Counted from the stretch's first letter, positions 53,997 to 63,004 are shown. The stretch: DNA of 64,000 nucleotides from Amycolatopsis nalaikhensis (GCF_030264295.1 NZ_CP127173.1:4037501-4101500); one strand, 5' to 3'. Translations and numbers: made by a program. Notes: generated by a model from the letters alone, not told the origin.

Positions 53997-54754
53997 GCGC
54001 CACGGCAACCCCGGCTCGGCGGGACCGGGCGTTGTGGGTGCAGTGCGCCTGCACCGCGTTGGTCGCGCTCGGCGCGGCGTACGCCTCCTACCGGCATGGT
54101 CGCGAGTTCGCTTTGCGGTTCGGTGCCGACGAGGCGACGGCGGCGATTTGGCCGTTGATTGTCGATGGGATCTTGACCACGGCCACGGTCGAGTTGTGGA
54201 AGACGACCGGCCACGGCCGCCGTGCTGGTGGCCGGTGGGCGGCTTGGGTGTCTTTCGTGTTCGGGATCTGCCTTTCGCTGTGCGCGAACGTGGCGGCGGC
54301 TCCGGAGCTGAGTGTGTTCGCCGTGGCGGTGGCGGCCTGCCCGCCGCTGGCGCTGCTGTTGGCGGTCGAGTTGCTGAACCGCGCGCTCAAGCGGCACCGC
54401 GCCGAGACCGCGAACGAGACCAGCACCGAGACCGCTGAGACGAGCGAGACCAGCGATGAGACCGGGGCGGTGGTGCGTCTCGCAGTGGTCCCGGACGAGG
54501 CTCGGCCGCCGGGCGAGCCGACCGCTGAGCAGCGGATGTGGGCGTACTACGTGACCGAGCGGGCCAAGGGCCGTACGCCGACCGGCGCGGAGCTGGACCG
54601 GATCGCGGGCACGAACAACTACGGCCGAAAGGTGCTGCGTCGGTGGCGGCAGACCGGGCACCTGCCGCCCGCCACGGTCGGCCCGCGCGACCGTGGTAAC
54701 CGACCGGCGCGGTTGGAACCGGCTTACGCCTCGTCGGAGGGGGTTGTGGTGTGA
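53993..54754 (+). CDS. DUF2637 membrane protein with GAGAC-encoded linker
   Basis: 253 aa. TM1 (QCACTALVALGAAYASYRHG), DEATAAIWPLIVDGILTTAT (DUF2637 hallmark), then two further TM segments (AAWVSFVFGICLSLCANVAA, VAVAACPPLALLLAVELLNR). A repetitive linker (ETANETSTETAETSETSDET, from residue about 138) is followed by a cytoplasmic HTH-like part (AELDRIAGTNNYGRKVLRRW). The linker DNA (54404-54462) holds six GAGAC copies. Related proteins are Spd-type plasmid-spread or transfer proteins. Confidence 0.85.
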   Translation: MSATATPARRDRALWVQCACTALVALGAAYASYRHGREFALRFGADEATAAIWPLIVDGILTTATVELWKTTGHGRRAGGRWAAWVSFVFGICLSLCANVAAAPELSVFAVAVAACPPLALLLAVELLNRALKRHRAETANETSTETAETSETSDETGAVVRLAVVPDEARPPGEPTAEQRMWAYYVTERAKGRTPTGAELDRIAGTNNYGRKVLRRWRQTGHLPPATVGPRDRGNRPARLEPAYASSEGVVV

Positions 54755-54836
54755 GTGCGGCCCGCGTTGTTGCGCGAGCTTGAGTGCGCGGTGCTTGGCC
54801 CCCGCCCGATTGGCGCTCGACCAATCCGGGACACGG

Positions 54837-54876
54837 GTGTTCGGCCCCGGCAGGGGTTCTCGCCGGGGCCGAACAC
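54837..54876. terminator. Bidirectional hairpin terminator
   Basis: A perfect 15-bp stem (GTGTTCGGCCCCGGC / GCCGGGGCCGAACAC) with a 10-nt loop, between the convergent DUF2637 and DUF397 genes. Confidence 0.8.
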
Positions 54877-54972
54877 AACGCGAGTTGTTGACGGCGGGCA
54901 GCCGCGATGCGACGGCTATCCCGCATCCGCAACTGGGACGACGCTTGGGCGTCGGCCCGTGGCCAATGGAGG

Positions 54973-55209
54973 TCAGTTGATCAGGTGGTCGAACTCGCCG
55001 TCTTTGGCGCCGGACAGCATGGCCGCGATCTCCACGGCGTCGAACTGGAGGATAGGGCTGTCGGCGGCGAGCTTGGAGTCTCGCATGGCGATGATGTCGC
55101 CGACCTTGGTGAACTCCACGCAGCCCTGGTTGGGTTCGCTGTGGCTTGCCTTCTGCCATCGCGCGCCTTCAAACGCGGTGGCTGGCAAGTACTGTTTGGG
55201 TTCGCGCAA
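54973..55209 (-). CDS. DUF397 protein
   Basis: 78 aa from a TTG at 55209 with GGAAGGA 8 bases upstream. DUF397 core: ARWQKASHSEPNQGCVEFTK, IAMRDSKLAADSPILQFDA, ending FDHLIN. These small proteins pair with XRE/DUF5753 regulators, as in this locus (the partner begins 23 bases upstream). Members are linked to control of differentiation or toxin-antitoxin-like modules. Confidence 0.88.
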   Translation of the reverse strand: MREPKQYLPATAFEGARWQKASHSEPNQGCVEFTKVGDIIAMRDSKLAADSPILQFDAVEIAAMLSGAKDGEFDHLIN

Positions 55210-55232
55210 CGACGTTGTCCTTCCGGCTCTGG

Positions 55233-56093
55233 TTACCTGTACTCGTCCGCCACTTTCCCGATGAACTCTGCCGAGTCCACCGGGCCCAGTGCGGCGGCTT
55301 GGATGTAGCCCCACAACTGCTCGTAGGCGTCTACCCGATCCTCGTCGTCCAGGTAGCGGGCGTCGTCGTACTGCTCGACGTAGACGAAGTTCAGTGGCGA
55401 GGCGATCCCCGGCCCAGGGATGTTGATCAGCTCGAAGTTCAGCGAGGTGTAGGTGACCGGGCTCCTGTTGCGGAATGGCAGGATCTGGACTTGGACGTTG
55501 GACAGGTCGGTCAGCTCGATCAACCGTTCCAGTTGCCCGCGCATGACCGTCTGGTCGCCGTAGGTGCGGCGCAGGCACGATTCCGACAGCACGAAGCTGA
55601 GCGACGGGGCGTTTTGGCGGGTGAGGATGGCCTGTCGGTGGCGGCGCGCGGCGACCACGTCCTCGGTGTTGAACCTGGTGCCGAGCCGGGGTGCCTCATT
55701 CAGTGCGCGCACGTAGCCCTCGGTCTGGAGCAGGCCGGGCACGATCTCGGACTGGACCTGCCGGATGCGGTTGCTGTACTGCTCCAGGTCCAACAGCATC
55801 CGGAACGACTCGGCGTAGACGGCGCGGTAGCTGGTCCAGTCGCCTTTCTGCCCGAGGTTGCGGGCCAGATCGAGCAGGACCTCGACCAGTTCGGGTGCGG
55901 CACCGTACAGCTCGCCGAGGAGCTTGGCGTCGCCTGGCGAGATCTTCGACTGGCCGAGCAAGATCCGGTTGATCTTCGAGGGTTGGCAGCCGAGGTGCCG
56001 GGCGGCTTCGGCGTCCTTGATGCCCGACGCCGTCTTCAGCCGGTTGAGTTCGTTGACCAGCATCAACAGCGGAACGGTCTGCGTGATGGCCAT
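55233..56093 (-). CDS. XRE-family regulator with DUF5753 domain
   Basis: 286 aa from ATG 56093; an upstream in-frame start at 56141 is possible. N-terminal HTH (SGIKDAEAARHLGCQPSKIN, RILLGQSKISPGDAKLL), DUF5753 from about 100 (VQSEIVPGLLQTEGYVRALN, RRHRQAILTRQNAPSLSFVL, SCLRRTYGD). Partner of the DUF397 gene downstream. Probably binds the repeats at 56189-56238. Confidence 0.92.
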   Translation of the reverse strand: MAITQTVPLLMLVNELNRLKTASGIKDAEAARHLGCQPSKINRILLGQSKISPGDAKLLGELYGAAPELVEVLLDLARNLGQKGDWTSYRAVYAESFRMLLDLEQYSNRIRQVQSEIVPGLLQTEGYVRALNEAPRLGTRFNTEDVVAARRHRQAILTRQNAPSLSFVLSESCLRRTYGDQTVMRGQLERLIELTDLSNVQVQILPFRNRSPVTYTSLNFELINIPGPGIASPLNFVYVEQYDDARYLDDEDRVDAYEQLWGYIQAAALGPVDSAEFIGKVADEYR

Positions 56094-56188
56094 GCGATGC
56101 CGCCTCCGGTGGCTCGTTGTCTGCTGATCAGGATCGATCACACACGGTCGTTGTCAAAATCACCCATTTGTACCACCTAAAAATAGGA

Positions 56189-56238
56189 ACTCCTAAGTTA
56201 TCGTACTCCTACGATCGCGGTGGATCTGACGTAGGAGT
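56189..56238. promoter_or_regulatory. ACTCCTA repeats, candidate XRE operator
   Basis: ACTCCTA at 56189-56195 and 56205-56211 (16-base step) and its complement TAGGAGT at 56232-56238, in the divergent region between the XRE gene and the small gene at 56246. The inverted copy overlaps the ribosome-binding site of the latter. Confidence 0.6.
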
Positions 56239-56245
56239 CGCCATC

Positions 56246-56465
56246 ATGAGTGTTGAGACTAGCGCAGCCGCCCAGGCAAACGCCGTGGGATATCCAGGTC
56301 GGCGCGCGGGTGAGCACCTCACGCTCGGTGACCCGACCCTGCCCCCGACCCCGTCGGGCCATCGTTGCTTTGGGGGTCAACAGCCCGCTGCGCGGCGTGT
56401 TTCTCACACCGCGCAACCGCGAGGTGCGTACATGCCTTCTGGTAGCCGATTCAGTCGTGGGATGA
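56246..56465 (+). pseudogene. Small element protein, probably frameshifted
   Basis: ATG 56246 with GTAGGAG 8 bases upstream. The frame begins MSVETSAAAQANAVGYPGRR, then EHLTLGDPTLPPTPSGH; from about 56370 a different frame gives IVALGVNSPLRGVFLTPRNR and TCLLVADSVVG with a stop at 56463. Both parts look coding, so one base was gained or lost. Function unknown. Confidence 0.4.
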
Positions 56466-56499
56466 CCGCACGACGGCGGCTACCCGGTGCGCACCACCG

Positions 56500-56555
56500 C
56501 TGGCCCGCACGACCGAGGCGACTTAACCCAGTGCCGCCGAGGTCGTGCGGGCCAG
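56500..56555. repeat. 15-bp perfect inverted repeat
   Basis: CTGGCCCGCACGACC (56500-56514) and GGTCGTGCGGGCCAG (56541-56555) with a 26-nt spacer. A terminator after the gene at 56246 or a structured single-strand site are the alternatives. The stretch 56556-56729 shows nothing more. Confidence 0.6.
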
Positions 56556-56729
56556 CCGACCAGGCCGTGGAGCTTGTTGGCGCAGGCGCACGGTAGCCCC
56601 TCCTGGCGATCACCGATCGTCAGGCCCCCAGCCCCGGCGGGGCCGGGCCGGACCCCCGACCTGGCCCGGCTTCGCCGGTACCACCAGCCGACCCGCACCG
56701 CGGATCGGTGCGGCGAGCGGAGAGCGGTC

Positions 56730-56901
56730 ATGTGGCGAACGCGACGCAAGCCCAGTCAATGGGTAGCGGCGTGCCGGGATGTCGCCGGCCGACGCCGGGA
56801 GATCCTCGTGTTGCCCACCGACGATGACCGGGTAGCGCTGGTCTTCCCGCCCGGCGAGGTCGCCGTTGACGCCGCTGGTCGAAAATCCTCAGTGTTGCTA
56901 G
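56730..56901 (+). pseudogene. Small element gene truncated by the IS21 insertion
   Basis: ATG 56730: MWRTRRKPSQWVAACRDVAG, RREILVLPTDDDRVALVFPP, GEVAVDAAG. This matches the style of a short AICE protein whose C-terminal half should follow, but the reading runs into the IS21 end at about 56902. The missing part is not found right of the IS21 element. Confidence 0.55.
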
Positions 56902-57009
56902 ATCATCTTCCCCAGGTTGGTATCCCGTCCGGCGTGGCAAACACGCTGGTAGACCCGCCTGAACCACCGTCTGCTGTGTCAGATTCGCTGCGGATGGTGG
57001 AGGGCCTGG

Positions 57010-58380
57010 ATGCTCTCGCTGGAGGAAGAGGTGGAAGCGCACGCGCTTCGCCAACGAGGCTGGTCGATCTCCGCGATCGCCCGGCATCTGGGTATTGACC
57101 GCAAAACCGTCCGCGCCTATCTCAACGGGGATCGGGTCCCGGGGCAGCGGGCTCGCTCGGCACCGCTGCTGATCGAGCCGTTCGTGGAGTACTGCCGGAT
57201 CAGGCTGGCTGAGGACCCGCACCTGTGGGCCTCGACGTTGTTCGATGAGATCGCCGAACTCGGGTTCACCGGCTCCTATCCGAGCCTGACCGCCGCGATC
57301 CGGGTGCTGGGGTTACGGCCGCACTGCGAACCTTGCCACACCGTCAAGGGCCGGGACGTGGCCACGATCGCGCATCCGGCGGGCGAGGAGACCCAGTGGG
57401 ACTGGATCGAGTTGCCCGACCCACCCGCGTCCTGGAACGCCGGCAAACACGCGCATCTGCTGGTTGGGGCGTTGGCGCATTCCGGCCGGTGGCGGGGTGT
57501 TCTGGCGCCCAGCGAGGATTTCGCGCACCTGGTCGAGGCCCTGGATGCGGTCGTGTCCCGGCTGGGCGGGGTGAGCCTGCGGTGGCGGTTCGACCGGATG
57601 TCCACCGTCTGCTACCCGGCCACCGGCCGTCTGCTGCCTGCGTTTTCGGCGGTGGCCAAGCATTACGGGGTCGCGGTGGACATCTGTCCCGCGCGGCGGG
57701 GCAACCGCAAGGGCGTGGTGGAAAAAGCTAACCATTCCGCGGCGCAACGCTGGTGGCGCACCCTGGGCGATGACGCCACGATCACCGAGGCGCAGGCGTC
57801 GCTGGATCGGTTGTGCGTCAAGCTGGATGGCCGCAAGCGCCGCCGGGACGGGGTGGCCACCACGGTCGGAGGGCTGGCCGCCGCCGAGCCGCTGCGCCCG
57901 GCGCCCACCGCGGCGTTTCCCGCCGAGCTGGCCGAGTCCCGCACGGTCAGCCCGGCCGCGCTGGTGTCCTGGCGCGGCAACCACTACTCGGTCCCGCCCG
58001 GCCTGTCCGGTGCGATCGTGGCGGTGACCCACCGGCTGGGCTGCGAGGTGATCCGGATCGTCACCGCTTCCGGGGCCGTGATCGCCGTGCACCCCCGCGC
58101 CCTGGACGGGGCGGGCGCCACCGTCCGTGACGCCGGGCACGTCGCGGCCCTGGAGAAGGCGGTGCTGGCCGCGTTCACCACGGCCAAGCCCTGCACCCAC
58201 AAGACCCGCCGCCCGCCGTCGGCGGCGGCGCTGGCCGAAGCGGCACGACTGCGTGGCCAACCCACCACCGATCCCGCCCACAAGGTAGTGATCGATTTCG
58301 CCGCCTATGCAGCTACCGCCGCACGGCTATCCGTTGCCCCACAACCAGATCCCACCGAAGACACCGCCCTAGAGTCCTGA
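57010..58380 (+). CDS. istA: IS21 transposase IstA
   Basis: 456 aa, GGAGGG 5 bases before the ATG. HTH (GWSISAIARHLGIDRKTVRA), DDE core with WDWIELPDPP (first Asp), and CPARRGNRKGVVEKANHSA (the late D/E region); C-terminal beta-barrel (VSWRGNHYSVPPGLSGAIVA). Full length for the family and intact. Confidence 0.95.
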   Translation: MLSLEEEVEAHALRQRGWSISAIARHLGIDRKTVRAYLNGDRVPGQRARSAPLLIEPFVEYCRIRLAEDPHLWASTLFDEIAELGFTGSYPSLTAAIRVLGLRPHCEPCHTVKGRDVATIAHPAGEETQWDWIELPDPPASWNAGKHAHLLVGALAHSGRWRGVLAPSEDFAHLVEALDAVVSRLGGVSLRWRFDRMSTVCYPATGRLLPAFSAVAKHYGVAVDICPARRGNRKGVVEKANHSAAQRWWRTLGDDATITEAQASLDRLCVKLDGRKRRRDGVATTVGGLAAAEPLRPAPTAAFPAELAESRTVSPAALVSWRGNHYSVPPGLSGAIVAVTHRLGCEVIRIVTASGAVIAVHPRALDGAGATVRDAGHVAALEKAVLAAFTTAKPCTHKTRRPPSAAALAEAARLRGQPTTDPAHKVVIDFAAYAATAARLSVAPQPDPTEDTALES

Positions 58381-58396
58381 AAGGACGAATTCCATC

Positions 58397-59092
58397 GTGG
58401 AACCCAAGACAGCACCACAGATGAGCGAGGCGCGCCGCTACCAACAGCTACGCGCGCACCTGTCCTACCTCAAACTCGGCGACGCCGCCGAGCACCTGCC
58501 GCGGGTGCTGGACGCGGCCCGCGCCGAGAACCTCTCGCTGACCGCCGCGCTGGAACGGCTGCTGGAGATCGAGGTCAACGCCACCGAAGAACGCCGGCTG
58601 GCCGCGCGGCTGCGGTTCGCCTGCCTGCCCGAGCCCTGGGCCTTGAGCCATTTCGACTTCGCCGCCCAACCCGGCGTCGACGAGAAACTCATCCGGGACC
58701 TGGCCACCCTGCGGTTCCTGGACGACGCGGCCAACGTGCTGCTGGTCGGGCCACCCGGGGTCGGCAAGACCATGCTGTCGGTGGCCCTGGCGCGCGGCGC
58801 GGTCGAGGCCGGGCACCGGGTCTACTTCACCACCGCCGCCGATCTGGCCGCCCGCTGCCACAAAGCAGCCCTGGAAGGACGGTGGCACACCTGCATGCGG
58901 TTCTTCGCCGGACCCCGGCTCCTGGTCATCGACGAACTGGGCTACCTGCCGTTGCCCGGCGACGGCGCCTCCGCCCTGTTCCAGGTGATCAACCAGAGGT
59001 ATCTGAAGTCGAGTACGATTCTGACGACGAACGTCGGGATCGCTGACTGGGCAACGGCTTTCGGTGATGCCACGGTCGCCGCGGTTATCTGA
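58397..59092 (+). pseudogene. istB: IstB ATPase, 5' part, interrupted at residue 229
   Basis: 231 aa as read, GTG start after AAAGGA. Walker A VGPPGVGKTMLSVALARGA, Walker B LLVIDELGYLPL, ILTTNVGIADWATAFGD. After GDATVAA the reading enters the Tn554-like element and stops at 59090. The remaining C-terminus is found at 63005-63135. The interrupted ATPase probably makes this IS21 copy immobile. Confidence 0.95.
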
Positions 59093-59179
59093 CTGCTCGG
59101 GTTGAGTGTCCACGATGTACACGATTGGGTTGGCGTGCCTCCCTTGCGTCCGTTGTGGACGGATTACCTTGCTCCGTCT

Positions 59180-60298
59180 ATGACGGGATCAGCGTTGAGG
59201 GTGCAGCGGGTCGTGATGCCTTCGGGCACGGAGTCGGCGACTGTTGTGGCCGACGGCCTGGTGCTGGATCCGGTGGATCGGTTCCTGGCGCATCTGACCG
59301 CGATCGACCGCTCCCCGAACACCGTGCGCGCCTATGCCCATGATCTGCGGGACTATTTCGAGTTCCTGCACTGCCGTGGCCTGCACTGGGATCGGGTCGC
59401 GCTGGAGGATCTGGGCCGGTTCGTGACGTGGCTGAGGTTGCCGGTCGGGGCCCGCGATGGACGGGTGGCGATGCTGCCCTGGGTGGAGGCGAATCTCGCT
59501 GCCGCGACGGTGAATCGCAAGCTGTCGGCTTTGGCGTCGTTCTATGAGTTTCATCAGCGGCACGGTGTCGAGCTCGGTGAGTTGCTGACGCGGTGGCGGC
59601 CGGGCCGCCGCGGCGGGTCGTGGCAGCCGTTCCTGGCGCACCTGGGCGCACGGCCGGAGCGGCACCGCGCGATCTCGCTGCGAGCAGAGCGGCGGCCGCC
59701 ACGGGAGCTGAGCCAGGCGGAGATGACGGCGCTGATCGGTTCTTGCGACCGGTTGCGGGACAAGTTCCTGCTGAACCTGTTGAAGGGCACGGGATTGCGG
59801 ATCGGTGAGGCGCTGGGGTTGCGGCACGAAGATCTCGACGCCCGCCGTCGGCTGGTCGCGGTTCGGCCCCGGAGGAACGTGAACCGAGCGCGGGCAAAGA
59901 CGTGGTCACGGGAAGTTCCCGCCGATGCTGACCTGTTCCGCCTCTACAGCGATTACCTGCACGAGGAATACGGGACGCTGGACTGTGACTACGTGTTCGT
60001 CAATCTCTGGGGCTCGCCGGTCGGCGCGCCGATGAGCTACGCCACCGTCGACCGACTGGTGCGCCGCCTGCGAGCCCGCACCGGGATCGCGTTCTCGCCG
60101 CATCTGTTCCGCCACAGCTACGCCACCGGGTTGCTGCGCCGCGGGGTCGCCGCCGAGATCGTCCAGCACTTGCTCGGGCACGCCAGCATCAGCACCACCG
60201 TCGACACCTACTCCCATCTGGGTGTCGAGGACGCTCGTCGCGCCCTGGCCGCGGCCGGGTTCCTCGACGCGCCAGCGACAACGGAGCCGACCGCATGA
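59180..60298 (+). CDS. tnpA: Tn554-like TnpA tyrosine recombinase
   Basis: 372 aa from ATG 59180; the frame is open from TTG 59102, which would lie only 17 bases from the element end, and ATG 59216 is another option. Core-binding domain (SPNTVRAYAHDLRDYFEFLH), catalytic Arg in KGTGLRIGEALGL, HxxR in SPHLFRHSYATGLL, and LLGHASISTTVDTYSHL with the final His and the Tyr nucleophile. Confidence 0.93.
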   Translation: MTGSALRVQRVVMPSGTESATVVADGLVLDPVDRFLAHLTAIDRSPNTVRAYAHDLRDYFEFLHCRGLHWDRVALEDLGRFVTWLRLPVGARDGRVAMLPWVEANLAAATVNRKLSALASFYEFHQRHGVELGELLTRWRPGRRGGSWQPFLAHLGARPERHRAISLRAERRPPRELSQAEMTALIGSCDRLRDKFLLNLLKGTGLRIGEALGLRHEDLDARRRLVAVRPRRNVNRARAKTWSREVPADADLFRLYSDYLHEEYGTLDCDYVFVNLWGSPVGAPMSYATVDRLVRRLRARTGIAFSPHLFRHSYATGLLRRGVAAEIVQHLLGHASISTTVDTYSHLGVEDARRALAAAGFLDAPATTEPTA

Positions 60299-62550
60299 GG
60301 CAGCTGCACCCGATCCCGCACGGCGACAACGACTCCGGCACCGATCTGGCGGCCCGGCTGCGGCCGCAGTTCGCGCAACCGGTGATCCTGGTCGACCCCG
60401 ACGACCCGGTGATCGGAGGGCCGCAGTGCCTGGTCCCGGTCTGCGACCGGCTCGCGGTGATCTTCGGCAAGTGCTCGGCCCACCATCAGCGCTGGATCGA
60501 GGCCGGCCGCCCCGACGACGTCGAGACCTGGGCGAAGTCGGCGCCCGCGAACCGGCGCTGGCTGCACCAGCCCCGGAAATGCGCGATCACGACCTGCCAC
60601 CGCAGCCGCCGCGAGCACGGTCTCTGCCACTCCCACGCCAGTCGGTGGCAGAAACAGGGCCGCGCCGGGCTGACACAGTGGATCGCCGACGGCGGTGGCG
60701 GTCCGCCGCTGCCGGCCGGGGACGGCTGCCGGTTCCCCGACTGCTGCCTGGAGGCCGAGGGCGAGGCTGGATTATGTGACCATCACCGGAATCGGTGGAT
60801 CCGCGCCGACCGGCCGCCGATCGAGTCCTGGCTCCTCGGTTGCGCGACGTTCGGGCAGGACCGGTTCGACCTGCGCGCCCTGCCGCTGAAGATGCGGCTG
60901 GAGATCGCCTACGCGATCCAATGCCGGGTCGACGAACGCCGCACGATCACCCGGCCGCACTCGATCCGGCGGCTGCTGCGAGCCCTGCCCGGCGGCGGCG
61001 TCCCCTCGCTGCTGGACCGCAGCCCCGATTCCTGGATGGCCTATCTCGGGTTCTCCAGCGAGCGCGGCTACATCGAGCGACGGTTCCTGCTGGACGCGAT
61101 CGGCTATCTGCGTGATCTCGTCGACGGCGTTGGCTGGGACGCGGAGTTCCCGCGCGATGTGTGGCTGCTGCGCCGGCTCGGGTTCCCCGGCCGCGACACC
61201 CGGTTCCGGTTCACCGGGATCGAACCGATCTGGTTGCGGCAGTTGACGAAACGGTGGGCCCGCTGGCGATTATCCACCGGGATCGCCGTCGCGACCGTCG
61301 GCGCCGACATCCGCGCGATCACCCTGTTCGCGCAGTCGTTCCCGGCCCTGCAGCGCGGACCCGAAGCACTGACCCGGGAGCTGGTCGAGGTCCATCTGGC
61401 GCACCTGATCGAACGGTTTCCGAATCCGAAGAGCCGGACCGGTCAGCTCAGCAGCCTCGCCGGTCTGCTGCGCGCGGCCCGCCAACACGGCTGGGAATCC
61501 CGGCTGTCTGCTCAGGTTGACCTGTTTCCCGAGGACTACCCGCGCCTGGTCAAGGGGCCACCACGGGCGTTGTCGGAAGCGGTGATGGCCCAGCTTGAAC
61601 ACCCCTGCGTCCTCGCCCGCTTCGCCGACTCCCGCGGCCGGTTGTTGGCGCGGATCCTGATGAGCACTGGGCTGCGCGTCGGTGACGGCGCCCGGCTGCG
61701 GCTGGACTGCGTCGTCCGCGACGGCCAGGGCGCGCCTTACCTGCGCTACACCAACCACAAGATGCGCCGGGACGCGTTCGTCCCGATCGACACCGACCTG
61801 GCCGAGGCGATCGCCGTCCAGCAGCAGGCGGTGCTCGACGAGTTCGATGACCCGGCGGTCCTGCTGCCGCGGCCCACCCGCAACCCTGACGGCAAGGTGG
61901 CGTTCAGCACTGCAACCTTCCGGGGAGAACTGCGAGAGTGGTTGCGCGTCAGCGATGTCCGGGACGAACTCGGCCGCGCCGTCCATGTCGCGCCGCATCA
62001 ATGGCGCCACACGTTTGGCACTCGCCTGATCAACAACGAGGTCCCGCAGGAGACCGTCCGTCGTTTGCTCGACCACGACTCGCACGCCATGACTTCGCAC
62101 TATGCGCGGCTGTCGGACACGACCATCCGGGAGCAGTGGGAACGCGCTCGCAAAGTCAACATCGCCGGTGAGGCCTTGGCCACCGACACCGGTCCGCTGG
62201 CCGACGCTGTCTGGATGAAGAACAACCTCTCCAGGGCGAAGATGGCGCTGCCCAACGGCTACTGCGCCTTGCCGCTGCAGCAGAAGTGCGAGTTCGCCAA
62301 TGCCTGTTTGACCTGCCCAGTTTTCGTCACGACGCCGGAGTTCCTGCCCCAGCATCGTCACCAGCTCGAGCAGACCCAAGACTTGATCGCCCAGGCCGAC
62401 CGCAACGGACACCAGCGCCTTGCCGAGATGAATCGCACCGTCGAGAAGAACCTCCTGGCCATTATCGACGGCCTGACCACATCGGATGGCTGCTGCGGCG
62501 GCGGAAAGTCCTGCGCCTGCAACGGAAAAAGCGGCTCGAATGCTTGCTGA
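60295..62550 (+). CDS. tnpB: Tn554-like TnpB tyrosine recombinase
   Basis: 751 aa, ATG overlapping the tnpA stop (ATGA). The N-terminal 170 residues carry three Cys/His clusters of similar form (CLVPVCDRLAVIFGKCSAHH, CAITTCHRSRREHGLCHSHA, CRFPDCCLEAEGEAGLCDHH). Catalytic domain: STGLRVGDGARLRLD, APHQWRHTFGTRLINN, LLDHDSHAMTSHYARLS. Cys-rich C-terminal segment (GYCALPLQQKCEFANACLTC). Longer than classical TnpB (about 630 aa) because of the Cys/His repeats. Confidence 0.93.
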   Translation: MRQLHPIPHGDNDSGTDLAARLRPQFAQPVILVDPDDPVIGGPQCLVPVCDRLAVIFGKCSAHHQRWIEAGRPDDVETWAKSAPANRRWLHQPRKCAITTCHRSRREHGLCHSHASRWQKQGRAGLTQWIADGGGGPPLPAGDGCRFPDCCLEAEGEAGLCDHHRNRWIRADRPPIESWLLGCATFGQDRFDLRALPLKMRLEIAYAIQCRVDERRTITRPHSIRRLLRALPGGGVPSLLDRSPDSWMAYLGFSSERGYIERRFLLDAIGYLRDLVDGVGWDAEFPRDVWLLRRLGFPGRDTRFRFTGIEPIWLRQLTKRWARWRLSTGIAVATVGADIRAITLFAQSFPALQRGPEALTRELVEVHLAHLIERFPNPKSRTGQLSSLAGLLRAARQHGWESRLSAQVDLFPEDYPRLVKGPPRALSEAVMAQLEHPCVLARFADSRGRLLARILMSTGLRVGDGARLRLDCVVRDGQGAPYLRYTNHKMRRDAFVPIDTDLAEAIAVQQQAVLDEFDDPAVLLPRPTRNPDGKVAFSTATFRGELREWLRVSDVRDELGRAVHVAPHQWRHTFGTRLINNEVPQETVRRLLDHDSHAMTSHYARLSDTTIREQWERARKVNIAGEALATDTGPLADAVWMKNNLSRAKMALPNGYCALPLQQKCEFANACLTCPVFVTTPEFLPQHRHQLEQTQDLIAQADRNGHQRLAEMNRTVEKNLLAIIDGLTTSDGCCGGGKSCACNGKSGSNAC

Positions 62551-62935
62551 CAACCCCAGACACCTCGCCGAACACGCCCGTCAGCGCCACGATCAGACCC
62601 TGCACCGCGCCCAACAGGCGCTCGCCGAGCTGGCCGACGCCGGAGAACAGGTGACCGTTGCGCAACTTGCCAACCGGGCCGGCGTCTCGCGGTCATGGAT
62701 CTACACCCAACCCGCATTGCGCGACCGGATCCGGCAGCTACAGCAGCATCGCGCCAGCGCTGGCTTCGTCCGCGACACCGCCACCCGGGCCACCGACGAC
62801 TCACTGCGTCAACGTCTGGCCCTGGCGCACGAGCGAATCAACCAGCTCCGCACCGAGAACCAGCAACTCCGTGACGCCCTTGCCCACGCCCACGGCCAAC
62901 TCCGCGCAGCCCGCCTCAGCACCGGTGATCGATAG
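62540..62935 (+). CDS. tnpC: Tn554-like TnpC (DUF6262-type) accessory protein
   Basis: 131 aa from ATG 62540, overlapping tnpB by 11 bases. HTH segment VAQLANRAGVSRSWIYTQP and a C-terminal coiled coil (RLALAHERINQLRTENQQLR). Acts with TnpA and TnpB in transposition, affecting efficiency or orientation in the Tn554 family. Confidence 0.88.
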   Translation: MLADNPRHLAEHARQRHDQTLHRAQQALAELADAGEQVTVAQLANRAGVSRSWIYTQPALRDRIRQLQQHRASAGFVRDTATRATDDSLRQRLALAHERINQLRTENQQLRDALAHAHGQLRAARLSTGDR

Positions 62936-63004
62936 TCAAAGACACCTGTCCACGACGCGAAACGCCAGGTCAAAGGCGGTATTTGAAGATCGAAGTCGAG
63001 ATAA

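Larger units (their letters stand above)
59085..63004 (+). mobile_element. Tn554-like tripartite transposon nested in istB
   Basis: A 3,920-bp element with termini TTATC ... GATAA and flanked on both sides by CCGCGG (59079-59084 and 63005-63010). Removing it with one CCGCGG rejoins istB in frame as VAAAMLDR. Contains tnpA, tnpB and tnpC in overlapping order, as in Tn554: two tyrosine recombinases plus a small helical protein. No cargo genes are present. Confidence 0.92.

Noticed and set aside
56728..57222. Minus-strand 164-aa frame at the IS21 left end
   Set aside because: It crosses the IS21 terminus and is antisense to the start of istA; composition is typical of a shadow frame.
59102..59179. 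TTG 59102 as start of tnpA
   Set aside because: It would lie 17 bases from the transposon end and add 26 residues without similarity to the recombinase domain; an internal ATG is more likely.
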